DNA of 64,000 nucleotides from positions 56,446,292 through 56,510,291 of the forward strand of contig CM054060.1 of NCBI GenBank assembly GCA_028641055.1, read 5' to 3'. Positions 10,231-22,784 of the stretch are shown one piece after another; position 1 is the first letter of the stretch; every line of letters starts with the position of its first letter. The notes beneath the pieces were generated by a model, which saw only the letters and a list, made by a program, of their open reading frames with translations, was not told the DNA's origin and did not search any database. The DNA comes from Alopecurus myosuroides (Eukaryota; Streptophyta; Magnoliopsida; Poales; Poaceae). A program made the position numbers and the translations under genes.

Positions 10231-12614
10231 ATGGAACCAAGAGACGAAGATACGGAAAACTTGCTCGCGGGTTTAATCCGCGGGCCCGAGGGAGAGCCCG
10301 ATGTGAGCCAGTGGATGAACAACTCCGATGAGGGAGATCCGGAGCTCACCTGAAGAGACGCCTCCGGTGAGGGAGATCCGGAGGTCGACCGAAGAGACGG
10401 CTCCGGAGCGGGAGAAGCCGACGGCTCCGGTGAAGGAGAAGGTGACGGCTCCGATAAGGGAGAAGCCGACGGATCCGGTGGAGCCGTAAAATTACAAACA
10501 TTGGCTACGAGGTGCATATAGATATGTTAATTGATGAAGCATCTGTTGTCTATATACATGTATTAACACTTTTTATTTTTTTTAGGCATCCGAATCTAGC
10601 AAATCCACCGGAAAAAAAACGAGGCGCAACAAAGAAGTTGAAAGATACAAGATCGAAATGATCACTGCAGACGGTGCACCCGAGCTTCCCATTTATGTTC
10701 ACAAAAAAATTGTAAAGCAATGCGGAGTGTTTGTTAGGGACCACATCCCGATCACTGTTCAAGAGTGGAATGAGCCAAAAGATCCGCATAGAGAAGAAAT
10801 TGCATATGTCAGCAACTTAGCCAAAGAAAATCTTTTCAAAAAGATCATGGCTAATTTACCTTACCGACGCCGCAGGTGGATCAGAATGAGGTGGATGAGA
10901 ATGAGGAGGATTCTAATAAGAAGGAAATTGAGTTAGTGAAAAAGGTCAAGGCGTGGACTCTTAGAAAGATGGCCCAGCAATTCAGTAACTCGAAGAAATG
11001 ATTGCACCTTTACTTTATCAAGAAAGGTAAGACTCCGGATTTCACTGGAGAGTATGAGAAAATAAAACCCGTATGGGCAGATTTTGTGAAGTACAAGCAG
11101 TCAGATGATGCTCTGATAAGATCCACAACAAATCAGAGAAACACCGCTAAAAAGGTATATCACCATGTTATGGGGGCAAGCTGGCTACAGGGGTAGCATG
11201 CCCAAGTGGGCGAAATGGGAGAACGACATGCTTGACAAGGGGATCACTCCAGAGCCATTCATGTGGGCCGAGCGGGTAAGGTCTTGGTTTTACGGGCATG
11301 GGGCACGTTGGACGAAGAAGGGAACTGCATCTATAATAAAAGGCATGAAGAAGATCCTCTACCCATCGAAGATCTTAGAAACGCAATAAAGGATGTTAAA
11401 GAGGGGAGGTTCGAGCCAGATAGAGAGAACGACAAGCTCACAAGCGCCCTAAGAATAAGGAACACGTAGGGCGTACACGAACCACACCAGGCAGTGTTCC
11501 GTGAAATATGGGTTTGCCGAGCACAGTAAGAGATATCCTGATAGAAGCCGTCAGAGGAGAAAGGACTTGAAGGCAGCTAAAGTAGCGAGTCAGGCAGACT
11601 GGAGGCGTAAACTTGAAGAACAGATAAAGCGGACGCAAGGGATAGCACTGAAGCAGCAGGAGAAAATTGACAGGACTTAGCCAGCAGCAAGGTACTACCG
11701 GCCTACCACACGTGGTAGAAGCGTAAGTCGATGCTACCGGCGCCGCACAATCTAATCGGAAAAGCTACGTTGCTTCCACGCAGCTGTAGCGTGATGATGC
11801 ACTCGATGGATGATATCACGACGATGAAAACTTGTGAGCTGCATGTGAAGGTCGTCAACAACATAACCATTAGGGCGGCGGTCAACTATGCCTTACCAAT
11901 TGGCACTGAACTAACTCACCATAGTCTTCCGGTTCCACGGGGCTACGCTGTTGTCAGGGTGGATGAAGTTGTCAACGGATTCGAGCGGGTGAAGCTTGAA
12001 TTCCCTGAAGGTGAGGACGGAGAGGTGACTGAACTCGGAGACACCAAGAAGTTGACCGTTCTATGGGTAAAGTAACACATTGTGCTTCCAAATCAGACAC
12101 CAAGGCCATCGAGTCCTCACCAGTCTCCAGCGCAATAGTCTCCACTGTGCATGCCATCTCCAGCACGGTCGTCTATGTCGTCGCGTCAGCCGTCTCCGCC
12201 CACTAAGTCTCTGGGGAGTCGTAACAAATCACCTAAATGTCGACGGTCGCCCTCCCAAAGGTACGAAAGGAGCTACCCAAGTTACCTTACGACTATACTC
12301 CGCAGGAAACCCGGGATATCGCAAGGGACGAATACAAGGCGTGGAAATCTAAGTCGAAGGAGCAGAAAAAGGCAGATTTCCCCAACACCGATGAAGAGGT
12401 AGAACGAGCGTGGAAAATGGTGAAGACCCTTCATCAACCCAAGTCGAGGCTGTCATGAGACTATGACTGCTCTATTCTGAAGTCACACCAGAAAATGGTG
12501 TGGTCGAAGAGTAGTAGCGCAAGCAGGAAAAGCGGGAAATCGGTTGCCCAGCTCGAACAAAAGAAAAAAACAATCCATCTCCCCGCTCAAAGTGTTTTCC
12601 AATACCCAGGTGGG
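10231..12614 (+). pseudogene. CACTA-like transposon gene, 5' part (interrupted)
   Basis: An acidic N-terminus begins at the ATG at 10231 and meets a stop at 10351. After an intron-like T-run (acceptor near 10586) the frame T-R-R-N-K-E-V-E-R-Y-K begins a conserved block found in grass En/Spm-type proteins. Later pieces, in shifting frames, include M-P-K-W-A-K-W-E-N (about 11200), K-Y-G-F-A-E-H-S (about 11505) and the block P-C/T-C-E-L-H-V-K-V-V-N...A-L-P-I-G-T near 11800-12070, which resembles a domain usually found before the Ulp1 domain (possibly DUF8039). Stops and frameshifts are frequent, so it is not functional. The frame reaches A-Q-S-V-F-Q-Y-P just before the solo LTR at 12615. Confidence 0.6.
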
Positions 12615-14025
12615 TGATGTCTACGCAAGATTCTACTCTTGTAGACAGTGTTGGGCCTCGAAGTGCAGAGGTTTGTAGAACAACAGCAAGTTTCCCTTAA
12701 GTGGACCACCCAAGGTTTATCGAGCTCCAGGAGGTAGAGGTCAAAGATTTCCCTCTCAAGCAACCCTGCAATTAAGATACAAGAAGTCTCTTGTGTCCCC
12801 AACTCACCCAATATACTTGTCAGGTATATAGGTGCACTAGTTCGGAGAAGAGAGAGTAAAATACAAGTAGTATGGATGGTTATAAGTGATAATAAAAATC
12901 TGAAATAAAAATGGCAGCAAGCAAACATGTAGCAGAACAGGTTGTAAACGGTGTTTCAATGCTTGGAAATAAGGCCTAGGGCTCCTACTTTCACTAGAGG
13001 ACACTCTCAACAATAAAAACATAATTGAATGCACAAATATCATCTATTCACTATGCTACTCCGGACCACTCTCCGGTCGAATAACGAACACTAATCATTG
13101 CGTAGGGATTTAACAACACTCCTCAAGTCTATATTCCCTCTCTAGGGCACCCCAAGGTCACTACGAGCGCCATAAATTAGTACTAAATAGACGCCATAAT
13201 TTCATAGGTTCATCTTCCAACGCAAGATATAAATATCATGATAAACCACATGGTGCACACACAATCACCTTTACCCCCCGATCAAAGTGTTTACGGAGAT
13301 AACAAAACCAATTGAGTAGCATAACAGATGAAGATCAATCTACATATTCAACTATATTACAAAGCTCATGATCATATAAAGATCATACCATGGGAGAGAG
13401 AGATTTTCCACATAGCTACCTGTAGAGCCCTCGGCCTCGGGGGAGAACTACTCCCTCCTCATCATAGGAGACAACAACGGCGAGGGAGATGGCGGTGGAG
13501 TCGATGGAGATGGCTTCCGGGGGCACTTCCCCGTCCCGGCAGGGTGCCAGAATAGAGATCTGTCCTCGAAACTTGTCGGTGGCGGCGGCGGAGCTACGGA
13601 TGTATTTTGCGGAAAAGGTCGATTCTTCTAGGGTTTATGCATTGGGGAGTATATATGGGCGAAAGGGCGATGTCGGGAGGTGGCCAGGGGGCCCACACCC
13701 CTAGGTGGCGCGGTAGGGGGCACCCGCTCCACCCCATGGTGTGGCCACCCTGTGGCCCCCCTCCGGGGCTCTTTGGGACTGCTGGAAGCTTCCGGGACTT
13801 TTAGGACTCGTGGCTTACGAATTTTCCAATTCCGAGAATATTTCCAGAACAACTTTTCTAAAACTAAAAACAACAGAAAACAGGGAACTGGCTCTGTGGC
13901 ATCTTGTTAATAGGTTAGCCCCGAAAAACGTGTAAAAATGACATATAGTGTAAGGAAAACATGTGGGAAACAAGATGAAAACAACGTGGAACATCAGAAA
14001 TTAGGGATACGTTTATGACGTATCA
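12615..14025 (-). mobile_element. Solo LTR of a Sabrina-like Gypsy element, 1411 bp
   Basis: It begins TGATGTCTACGC at 12615 and ends GACGTATCA at 14025, so on the minus strand it starts TGATACGTCATAAACG, a start I associate with Sabrina-type elements. The flanks GTGGG (12610-12614) and GTGGA (14026-14030) match at four of five bases, a decayed target duplication. No second LTR or interior is present, so the element was probably lost by recombination between its LTRs. It lies inside coding sequence of the CACTA-like gene. Short frames in its G+C-rich part are chance. Confidence 0.8.
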
Positions 14026-14535
14026 GTGGAGCCGAGCACTGCTGCGAACGAGCAAATTGATCCGGGAGTTTTAGAACTGTACGGAGTAGGGGCCGCTGTT
14101 GCGGGTATGTCCATTGCTCAGTATATCCAAACATTAGACTACTTCCCCTCTTCTGAATGTAAGTACAAATAACAGCACGGGAATCCTCTCGTCAGACCCG
14201 GGGAGGAAAAAGAATCTACCAACAAAAATGCGAAGAGTGCATAAATTATATATGGCAGCCTCTCGGGAATCTCAGGATAGTGTTGGGAGTTAGAAACGAG
14301 CATTACGGGTATGGAGATGCAGTGGTTCTGATTCAATTTGATTAATTGTTTCAGTTATTCCAGCAGAAGGCCCTCGACAAATCTATCCTTAGTGCCTATT
14401 GTCTGTAAGTATTTGTTCTTGTAATTAAGTCTCTAGCTACGTCTCCTCGTTCGTTGCATTAATATAGTACTCACTATATTATAATTGCAGAATGAGGATT
14501 CTCGAATGCAAAAGAGGACAAATCTATAACATTGT
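14026..14535 (+). pseudogene. CACTA-like transposon gene, middle part
   Basis: After the solo LTR the frame continues with L-Y-G-V-G-A-A-V-A-G-M-S-I-A-Q-Y, characteristic of the same grass protein. A GTAAGT donor follows at about 14160, then a short exon (K-A-L-D-K-S-I-L-S-A-Y-C-L) ending at a GTAAGT near 14406. An exon starting at 14491 after TTGCAG reads M-R-I-L-E-C-K-R-G-Q-I-Y-N and is cut at 14535 by the next retrotransposon. Its continuation lies at 22790. Confidence 0.65.
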
Positions 14536-17500
14536 TGTAACGCCCGGGGTTTTTCCCTAATTAGCTTGTTTGTTTTCTTTTGTGCATCTCATAGCATAAT
14601 CATCATCCTGCATTTAAAACCGGCAAACAATTCGAAATTGATCAAATCTTCCTTTTCTAATTTTCTGCAATTACTTTGTCGTCTCAATCTTATTTATTTG
14701 TTGCCAAAGCTATTCCTCAAATAAAAAAAGTAAAAAAAAGGAAGGCAGCCCACCAAACCAGCCCATCTCCTCTCCCCTCGAGCCCACCTCCCTGCGTCTT
14801 CTTCGTACGGACAGAGGAGAACGTGGATCCCTCCCCTGTCGTTGTCAACCACCCACAGCCATGGTCCCCTCCACAACCCCCCTCCTTTATCTACCCGGGA
14901 GAGGCTCCTCGAACCCTAGCCCTAGCCTCCTCCCTCTCTTCCCTCTCCACCGCCGCCACCCATCTCCCTCCTCTGTTTTCTCTGAATTTTCTGAACCCGA
15001 AATTAGCCCTCCATGGCCGAAATTGGAGCTTCGACGGGAGGACGGTGTGGGTGATGTGCAAGACCGGCGAGGGTGGGAATGGAACCGCCTCGACATCTTC
15101 TTCCTCTACGAGGAAGATCGGCGCCCGAGGACATCCCGAGCGTCCCCGCCATGGTCGTCTTCCTCCTCTATCTTCTGTGCCATCTGCACTGCTTCCTCCA
15201 CGGATTGGTCCGCCTCCGACCACCTCCGGCCGCCCCCAGCCTTCCCCACGGTGAGGAACCCTCTGGGACTCGCTCCCCTACCCTCCCTTGCTCTGGGAGC
15301 GGCGCCATCGAGCGCCGCCCGTTGCAGGTCGCCGCTGCTCGTCGATCTATGTCACCGTCGCAAGCAGTACTGTATCTGTTTCTTCAGTTCGCAAGCAGGA
15401 TTCGCGCAGGAACACTTCTTATTGGGTCGTGCCCAGATCCAATCACCAACCGAGCAGCTAGCCTAGTGGCTTGCGTTCCCTTCCGCACGCTGGGAGACCC
15501 GAGTTCGAATCCCCCCCGGCGCAAAGCCACCTCCTTTTTCTCAGCCTTTTTCTTTTATTTCCCGAATCCAGAAAAACAGATCTGAGCCCTTATTTGTAAA
15601 ATCAATAACAAATTGAATATTGCTCCAATTTGAATGATTCAAGTTTCTGTGGATTCATAATTTTGTGCTCTTTCTGTTAATGTCAAAGTTGCAACATGTT
15701 TCTGTAATAATTTTTGCACTAAATAATTAAATACAGAAAATGCAATAAAAATTTGAAACTTTGGAATTTCATAACTTGAGTTCTGTTCATCCAATTTGAC
15801 AAAACTTGGGCTCTAAAAATTTGCCTTAACAAACTCTACACATTGGTATTTTATTTGGTCACAATTGAATTAAATTTGAACATGTTTCCTTCTGTTTACT
15901 AAAAAGGGCAGAATAAAAATGCTTATGAAAAATTGCATAATAAATTCAATAATGATCCAAAAATTATGTTTAATAGCGCAAAATGTTCATTGAAACCTTT
16001 TATACATGTTTTCAACCTTTTCAATACAATTTTTTTTACTGTTTTTCCAAATTAAAAGTGGTGCAATAATTCAATGCTTTAATTAAACCTTTTAAATTGC
16101 AAAATTCATAACTTGGGCAATTCAAATCCAATTCCAACATGTAAAATATGTTTTCCATGAAAAATTGAATGAACTTTGCAAATATCAACTTTGTTTTCTA
16201 TTTTGAATAATTTAAATTGCTGAAAACAACTGTTTCTTAATTAATGCATTTAAAATTGTCAAATTAATAACTTGCTCATCTAAAATCCAAATTCAACAAA
16301 TGAAATATGTATTCCATCTAAAATTTTGTGTACTTTCCAAATATAAATTTTGTTATTTGTTTTGAACATTAAAAATTGGTGAAAACAACAAATGTTTGTT
16401 TAAATCATTTAAAATGTCAAATTTCATAACTTAATAAATAAAATTCCAGACTTGGTAAACAACATATCAAACTGAAGCTATTGTTGTTTTCTTATTGTTT
16501 TCATCATCCATGCATCATTCTAATCAACTTTCACATGATGGTTATTTGTAGATCATTTAATTCAACATTAATTCATGGGCTTTTCCATATGCAACCCAAA
16601 TTGCATATGGGCCCATTTAAATATGTTTACCAGGTCAACTAGTTTATCTTTGCTGCATCCTTAAACTTGTCATGCATCCATATCTTGATCATGCTGGATC
16701 TTTTGCCGTAGTAGTAATTGTTGCATCCGGTGTTTGTTCTAGTTCGTTGCTTCTTCGCGGATAGGACGTTGAGATGATGTGAGCAACGACAAGTTCTTCG
16801 GATGTACCTCTACTTGCTGGATTCCAGGAAAGTATACTCACTTGCTGCCTATGGCTGCCTTTCATCACTTGTTACCGACTCTTTCCGTTGTTCTTATGCT
16901 AGCCTTATGATTCGATGCTTGTGTCTCGATCCTATCATATGTTTACCTTGCCGCCATGATATAGCCTTCCCTCCACTTCCTATCAGTTGTTGTTTGTTTA
17001 CCTTGTTGGCCCTCGTGTCGTAGTTGCATGCTTAGTGTTGTTTGCGCTCAAGTCTTGTTGTCCGTCTTATTACCTGTTTAGTTTGATAGTTGGGTTTCAA
17101 TTCAATCAATAACATGTTACATGTTTTGGGTAATATTAATTTGATGATAAGGCACCGGCAGGAGGCCCGGCGTGGTTCTGAGGCCTGCTAGTGTCGACCT
17201 TAATTAGGAAAAGGTTCTTGTCCTCCGATCCATGATGAGCGCACTAACCGCATGTGGGAAGCGAGTATGGGCGCCCCCCGCAACTTTGATTCGATTCGCA
17301 TCTCGTCCAAATCGCCTCATTTAGTTCGGGTTTTCCATTTGCCGCATGCATATGCAGGTGCGAACCCTTGGCGCCAGGGTGGAACTTTTGTAGTCGGCAT
17401 TTAGGCAGACACGTTCTTAGAGTGCTATGAGGGTCCCCTTTTCTTCGTGGGGCTTGATTAGCCGTGCGCTCAATTGCACGGGGTTCTTTGGGCTTGATGC

Positions 17501-18419
17501 GAAGAAGAGTTGGGTTGTGTTGAGTGCCTCGCTTGGTGGAAGGGCCTTTCCATCTGGCGGGTCATTCTTACGTGTACGGCCAAATTGGTGCATCCCTGTA
17601 GGGTTAAATCTTCTCGAGAAGCCGTGTTGTCCGCGGTTATGGATGACTTGGTGAAAGTGCTGGCTAACAAGTACTCGGACAACTTACACTTAACGATGAT
17701 AACTTGACTAGTAATATAGATTACCTCCACTATAAAAATGAATGTCACCTTAATCAACCGCGTGAGTTTCCTTGGGTTGCTTCCTTAGTAGGGGGTAACA
17801 TTGGATGGGTATTGTTTGGTGAGTAGTTGTAGTTGGTTCTGATACGCTATCTTACCCCTTTCTTTTAGCCGGATGTTGTAGCGCATCTCTGTAGTTAGTT
17901 AGTGCAGCCAGCTGCCGCTTCTTTGCAATAATCCCTTCCTTTCCGTTGTACCCAAAGTATTTGTATCTTGTGATGATTGGTTACGCTGGTATCTTGTGAG
18001 TATGGGTTATCCACTTGCCAGTACTTAACCGTACTGACCCACGAATCCATTTCGTGGCTGCATATTCCACATTGCAGTCAACAGGTTTGAAGTCTGACGA
18101 CGTTAGCTTGGGAATCCCTCCGGCTTGGCCTGGGCAGGGATTGGACGCCATCGATTATCTTCAGGACTCTTAGTACAATTTGTATCTTGTCCGTAGTCGG
18201 ACACTATGTTGCTTCTTCCGCTGTTATTTGGATCTTTGTATTGTATCAGTTGTATCCTTGACTCGTTTGAGTCGTCTTGTATATACCTCCTCTGTTGTTG
18301 TTGTGGATTATTCGTGAACTGTTGTAATGTTATCACAAGTGGCAACCTGAAATCGGTTATTATGTGGATTTTGGCGGAAATGCTGAAATCTGCATAGTGC
18401 CCGATCTCGGGGCGTCACA
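14536..18419 (+). repeat. 5' LTR of element A, 3884 bp
   Basis: It starts TGTAACGCCC and ends GGGGCGTCACA. Frames in its first kilobase recur in the 3' LTR only because the LTRs are near-identical; they show no protein family. It also holds a tRNA-like block (15452-15521) and paired palindromes (17594-17621). Confidence 0.9.
15452..15521 (+). repeat. tRNA-like (SINE-head-like) segment in 5' LTR of A
   Basis: A box A match (TAGCCTAGTGG, 15459-15469) is followed exactly 44 bases later by a box B match (GTTCGAATC, 15503-15511), the spacing of a tRNA gene. The acceptor and T stems pair poorly, so it is not a working tRNA. A T-rich stretch follows. It is best read as a SINE-like insertion or an internal polymerase III promoter relic captured in the LTR. 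Confidence 0.45.
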
Positions 18420-18421
18420 AA

Positions 18422-18433
18422 TGGTATCAGAGC
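18422..18433 (+). other. Primer binding site of element A
   Basis: TGGTATCAGAGC matches the 3' end of initiator methionine tRNA and lies two bases after the 5' LTR. Confidence 0.88.
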
Positions 18434-18898
18434 CAGGTTTCCGATTCCCGATATTGTCTCGATACGAATGGTTATCGAAGCAACGGGTCCGCAAAGCCTG
18501 TAGGATAACCTCGCTAACGGTCGTTGTTTCTAGAGTGTCAAAAGAAAACTATTTGTGCAAAACCTGTTTTGGAAACATCTCAATAGGATTCTTGTTTTCT
18601 CCTTATCTCTATTCTATTTCCCCTCCCATCTTATTTGTTTTGGAGTCTCCCCCCTTGTCTATCTTTCAAAGTGTTAGGATCCTACGTGGGTGGAAGTTTT
18701 CTGAGCCTTTAACCTAGTAGGTTCGATCATCGGAAGATTCCTGGTGGAAGAACATCGTCATCAGCCCGAGCAAGATTCCCTTGTTAGTGGTGTCGAGGAG
18801 ATCAACTGGAAGCATGAAGAATCGATAGTCGAACTTCTTTCCCCTCCCGGGTTAGGGGGTGGATTGCGAGGGCGCAATCCCTTGTTAGTGGTGTCGTC
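18434..18898 (+). other. Interior of element A
   Basis: Only about 465 bases separate the primer site and the 3' LTR. A 117-codon open frame across the boundary shows no retroelement motif. A GGGTTAGGGGG run near 18851-18861 is the likely polypurine tract, although it lies about 40 bases before the LTR. Confidence 0.7.
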
Positions 18899-21800
18899 TG
18901 TAACGCCCGGGGTTTTTCCCTAATTAGCTTGTTTATTTTCTTTTGAGCATCTCATAGCATAATCATCATCCTGCATTTAAAACCGGCAAACAATTCGAAA
19001 TTGATCAAATCTTCCTTTTCTAATTTTCTGCAATTACTTTGTCGTCTCAATCTTATTTATTTGTTGCCAAAGCTATTCCTCAAATAAAAAAAATAAAAAA
19101 AAAGTAAGGCAGCCCACCAAACCAGCCCATCTCCTCTCCCCTCGAGCCCACCTCCCTGCGTCTTCTTCGTACGAACAGAGGAGAACGTGGATCCCTCCCC
19201 TGTCGCTGTCAACCACCCACAGACATGGTCCCCTCCACAACCCCCCCTCCTTTATCTACCCGGGAGAGGCTCCTCGAACCCTAGCCCTAGCCTCCTCCCT
19301 CTCTTCCCTCTCCACCGCCGCCACCCATCTCCCTCCTCTGTTTTCTCTGAATTTTTTGAACCCGAAATTAGCCCTCCATGGCCGGAATTGGAGCTTCGAC
19401 GGGAGGACGGTGTGGGTGATGTGCAAGACCGGCGAGGGTGGGAATGGAACCGCCTCGACATCTTCTTCCTCTACGACGAAGATCGGCGCCCGAGGACATC
19501 CCGAGCGTCCCCGCCATGGTCGTCTTCCTCCTCTATCTTCTGTGCCATCTGCACTGCTTCCTCCACGGATTGGTCCGCCTCCGACCACCTCCGGCCGCCC
19601 CCAGCCTTCCCCACGGTGAGGAACCCTCTGGGACTCGCTCCCCTACCCTCCCTTGCTCTGGGAGCGGCACCATCGAGCGCCGCCCGTTGCAGGTCGCCGC
19701 TGCTCGTCGATCTGTGTCACCGTCGCAAGCAGTATTGTATCTGTTTCTTCAGTTCGCAAGCAGGATTCGCGCAGGAACACTTCTTATTGGGTCGTGCCCA
19801 GATCCAATCACCAACCGAGCAGCTAGCCTAGTGGCTTGCGTTCCCTTCCGCACGCTGGGAGCCCCGAGTTCGAATCCCCCCCGGCGCAAAGCCACCTCCT
19901 TTTTCTCAGCCTTTTTCTTTTATTTCCCGAATCCAGAAAAACAGATCTGGGCCCTTATTTGTAAAATCAATAAGAAATTGAATATTGCTCCAATTTGAAT
20001 GATTCAAGTTTCTGTGGATTCATAATTTTGTGCTCTTTCTGTTAATGTCAAAGTTGCAACATGTTTCTGTAATAATTTTTGCACTAAATAATTAAATACA
20101 GAAAATGCAATAAAAATTTGAAACTTTGGAATTTCATAACTTGAGTTCTGTTCATCCAATTTGAGAAAACTTGGGCTCTAAAAATTTGTCTTAACAAACT
20201 CTACACATGGTATTTTATTTGGTCACAATTGAATTAAATTTGAACATGTTTCCTTCTGTTTACTGAAAAGGGCAGAATAAAAATGCTTATGAAAAATTGC
20301 ATAATAAATTCAATAATGATCCAAAAATTATGTTTAATAGCTCAAAATGTTCATTGAAACCTTTTATACATGTTTTCAACCTTTTCAATATAATTTTTTT
20401 TTACTGTTTTTCCTAATTAAAAGTGGTGCAATAATTCAATGCTTTAATTAAACCTTTTTAATTGCAAAATTCATAACTTGGGCAATTCAAATCCAATTCC
20501 AACATGTAAAATATGTTTTCCATGAAAAATTGAATGAACTTTGCAAATATAAACTTTGTTTTCTGTTTTGAATAACTTAAATTGCTGAAAACAAATGTTT
20601 CTTAATTAATGCATTTAAAATTGTCAAATTAATAACTTGCTCATCTAAAATCCAAATTCAACAAATGAAATATGTATTCCATCTAAAATTTTGTGTACTT
20701 TCCAAATATAAATTTTGTTATTTGTTTTGAACATTTAAAATTGGTGAAAACAACAAATGTTTGTTTAAATCATTTAAAATGCCAAAGTTCATAACTTAAT
20801 AAATAAAATTCCAAACTTGGTAAACAACATATCAAACTGAAGCTATTGTTGTTTTCTTATTGTTTTCATCATCCATGAATCATTCTAATCAATTTTCACA
20901 TGATGGTTATTTGTAGATCATTTAATTCAACATTAATTCATGGGCTTTTCCATATGCAACCCAAATTGCATATGGGCCCATTTAAATATGTTTACCAGGT
21001 CAACTAGTTTATCTTTGATGCATCCTTAAACTTGTCATGCATCCATATCTTGATCATGCTGGATATTTTGCCGTAGTAGTAATTGTTGCATCCGGTGTTT
21101 GTTCTAGTTCGTTGCTTCTTCGCGGATAGGACGTTGAGATGATGTGAGCAACGACAAGTTCTTCGGATGTACCTCTACTTGCTGGATTCCAGGCAAGTAT
21201 ACTCACTTGCTGCCTATGGCTGCCTTTCATCACTTGTTACCGACTCTTTCCGTTGTTCTTATGCTAGCCTTATGATTCGATGCTTGTGTCTCGATCCTAT
21301 CATATGTTTACCTTGCCGCCATGATATAGCCTTCCCTCCACTTCCTATCAGCTGTTGTTTGTTTACCTTTTTGGCCCTCGTGTCGTAGTTGCATGCTTAG
21401 TGTTGTTTGCTCTCAAGTCTTGTTGTCCGTCTTATTACCTGTTTAGTTTGATAGTTGGGTTTCAATTCAATCAATAACATGTTACATGTTTTGGGTAATA
21501 TTAATTTGATGATAAGGCACCGGCAGGAGGCCCGGCGTGGTTTTGAGGCCTGCTAGTGTCGACCTTAATTAGGAAAAGGGTCTTGTCCTCCGATCCATGA
21601 TGAGCGCACTAACCGCATGTGGGAAGCGAGTATGGGCGCCCCCCGCAACTTTGATTCGATTCGCATCTCGTCCAAATCGCCTCATTTAGTTCGGGTTTTC
21701 CATTTGCCGCATGCATATGCAGGTGCGAACCCTTGGCGCCAGGGTGGAACTTTTGTAGTCGGCATTTAGGGAGACACGTTCTTAGAGTGCTATGAGGGTC

Positions 21801-22784
21801 CCCTTTTCTTCGTGGGGCTTGATTAGCCGTGCGCTCAATTGCACGGGGTTCTTTGGGCTTGATGCGAAGAAGAGTTGGGTTGTGTTGAGTGCCTCGCTTG
21901 GTGGAAGGGCCTTTCCATCTGGCGGGTCATTCTTACGTGTACGGCCAAATTGGTGCATCCCTGCAGGGTTAAATCTTCTCGAGAAGCCGTGTTGTCCGCG
22001 GTTATGGATGACTTGGTGAAAGTGCTGGCTAACAAGTACTCAGACAACTTACACTTAACGATGATAACTTGACTAGTAATATAGATTACCTCCACTATAA
22101 AAATGAATGTCACCTTAATCAACCGCGTGAGTTTCCTTGGGTTGCTTCCTTAGTAGGGGGTAACATTGGATGGGTATTGTTTGGTGAGTAGTTGTAGTTG
22201 GTTCTGATACGCTATCTTACCCCTTTCTTTTAGCCGGATGTTATAGCGCGTCTCTGTAGTTAGTTAGTGCAGCCAGCTGCCGCTTCTTTGCAATAATCCC
22301 TTCCTTTCCGTTGTACCCAAAGTATTTGTATCTTGTGATGATTGGTTACGCTGGTATCTTGTGAGTATGGGTTATCCACTTGCCAGTACTTAACCGTACT
22401 GACCCACGAATCCATTTCGTGGCTGCATATTCCACATTGCAGTCAACAGGTTTGAAGTCTGACGACGTTAGTTTGGGAATCCCTCCGGCTTGGCCTGGGC
22501 AGAGATTGGACGCCATCGATGATCTTCAGGACTCTTAGTACAATTTATATCTTGTCCGTAGTCGGACACTATGTTGCTTCTTCCGCTGTTATTTGGATCT
22601 TTGTATTGTATCAGTTGTATCCTTGACTCGTTTGAGTCGTCTTGTATATACCTCCTCTGTTGTTGTTGTGGATTATTCGTGAACTGTTGTAATGTTATCA
22701 CAAGTGGCAAACTGAAATCGGTTATTATGTGGATTTTGGCGGAAATGCTGAAATCTGCATAGTGCCCGATCTCGGGGCTTCACA
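18899..22784 (+). repeat. 3' LTR of element A, 3886 bp
   Basis: Near-identical to 14536-18419. It ends GGGGCTTCACA and is followed by the duplicated ATTGT. Confidence 0.9.
19817..19886 (+). repeat. tRNA-like segment in 3' LTR of A
   Basis: Second copy of the box A (19824) and box B (19868) pair with the same 44-base spacing. Confidence 0.45.

Larger units (their letters stand above)
14536..22784 (+). mobile_element. Giant-LTR retrotransposon A with a 479 bp interior (non-autonomous, Tekay-like)
   Basis: Two copies of a sequence of nearly 3.9 kb (14536-18419 and 18899-22784) flank a 479 bp interior. The ends are TGTAACGCCC...CACA. Both sides carry the exact 5 bp duplication ATTGT (14531-14535 and 22785-22789), which shows a single retrotransposition event. 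The interior starts with a TGGTATCAGAGC primer site and ends in a purine-rich tract (near 18845-18862); it has no coding capacity. The LTRs differ by only about 1-1.5% by eye, so the insertion is young. Long LTRs and the initiator-tRNA primer site fit the Tekay chromovirus clade, but this copy cannot encode any protein. Confidence 0.9.

Noticed and set aside
15452..15521. A functional tRNA gene
   Set aside because: Box A and box B are present but the acceptor and T stems do not pair, and the segment sits inside an LTR.
14536..22784. A 4.36 kb tandem segmental duplication
   Set aside because: The repeated units have TG...CA ends, a primer binding site, a purine tract and exact 5 bp target duplications, so they are LTRs of one retrotransposon.
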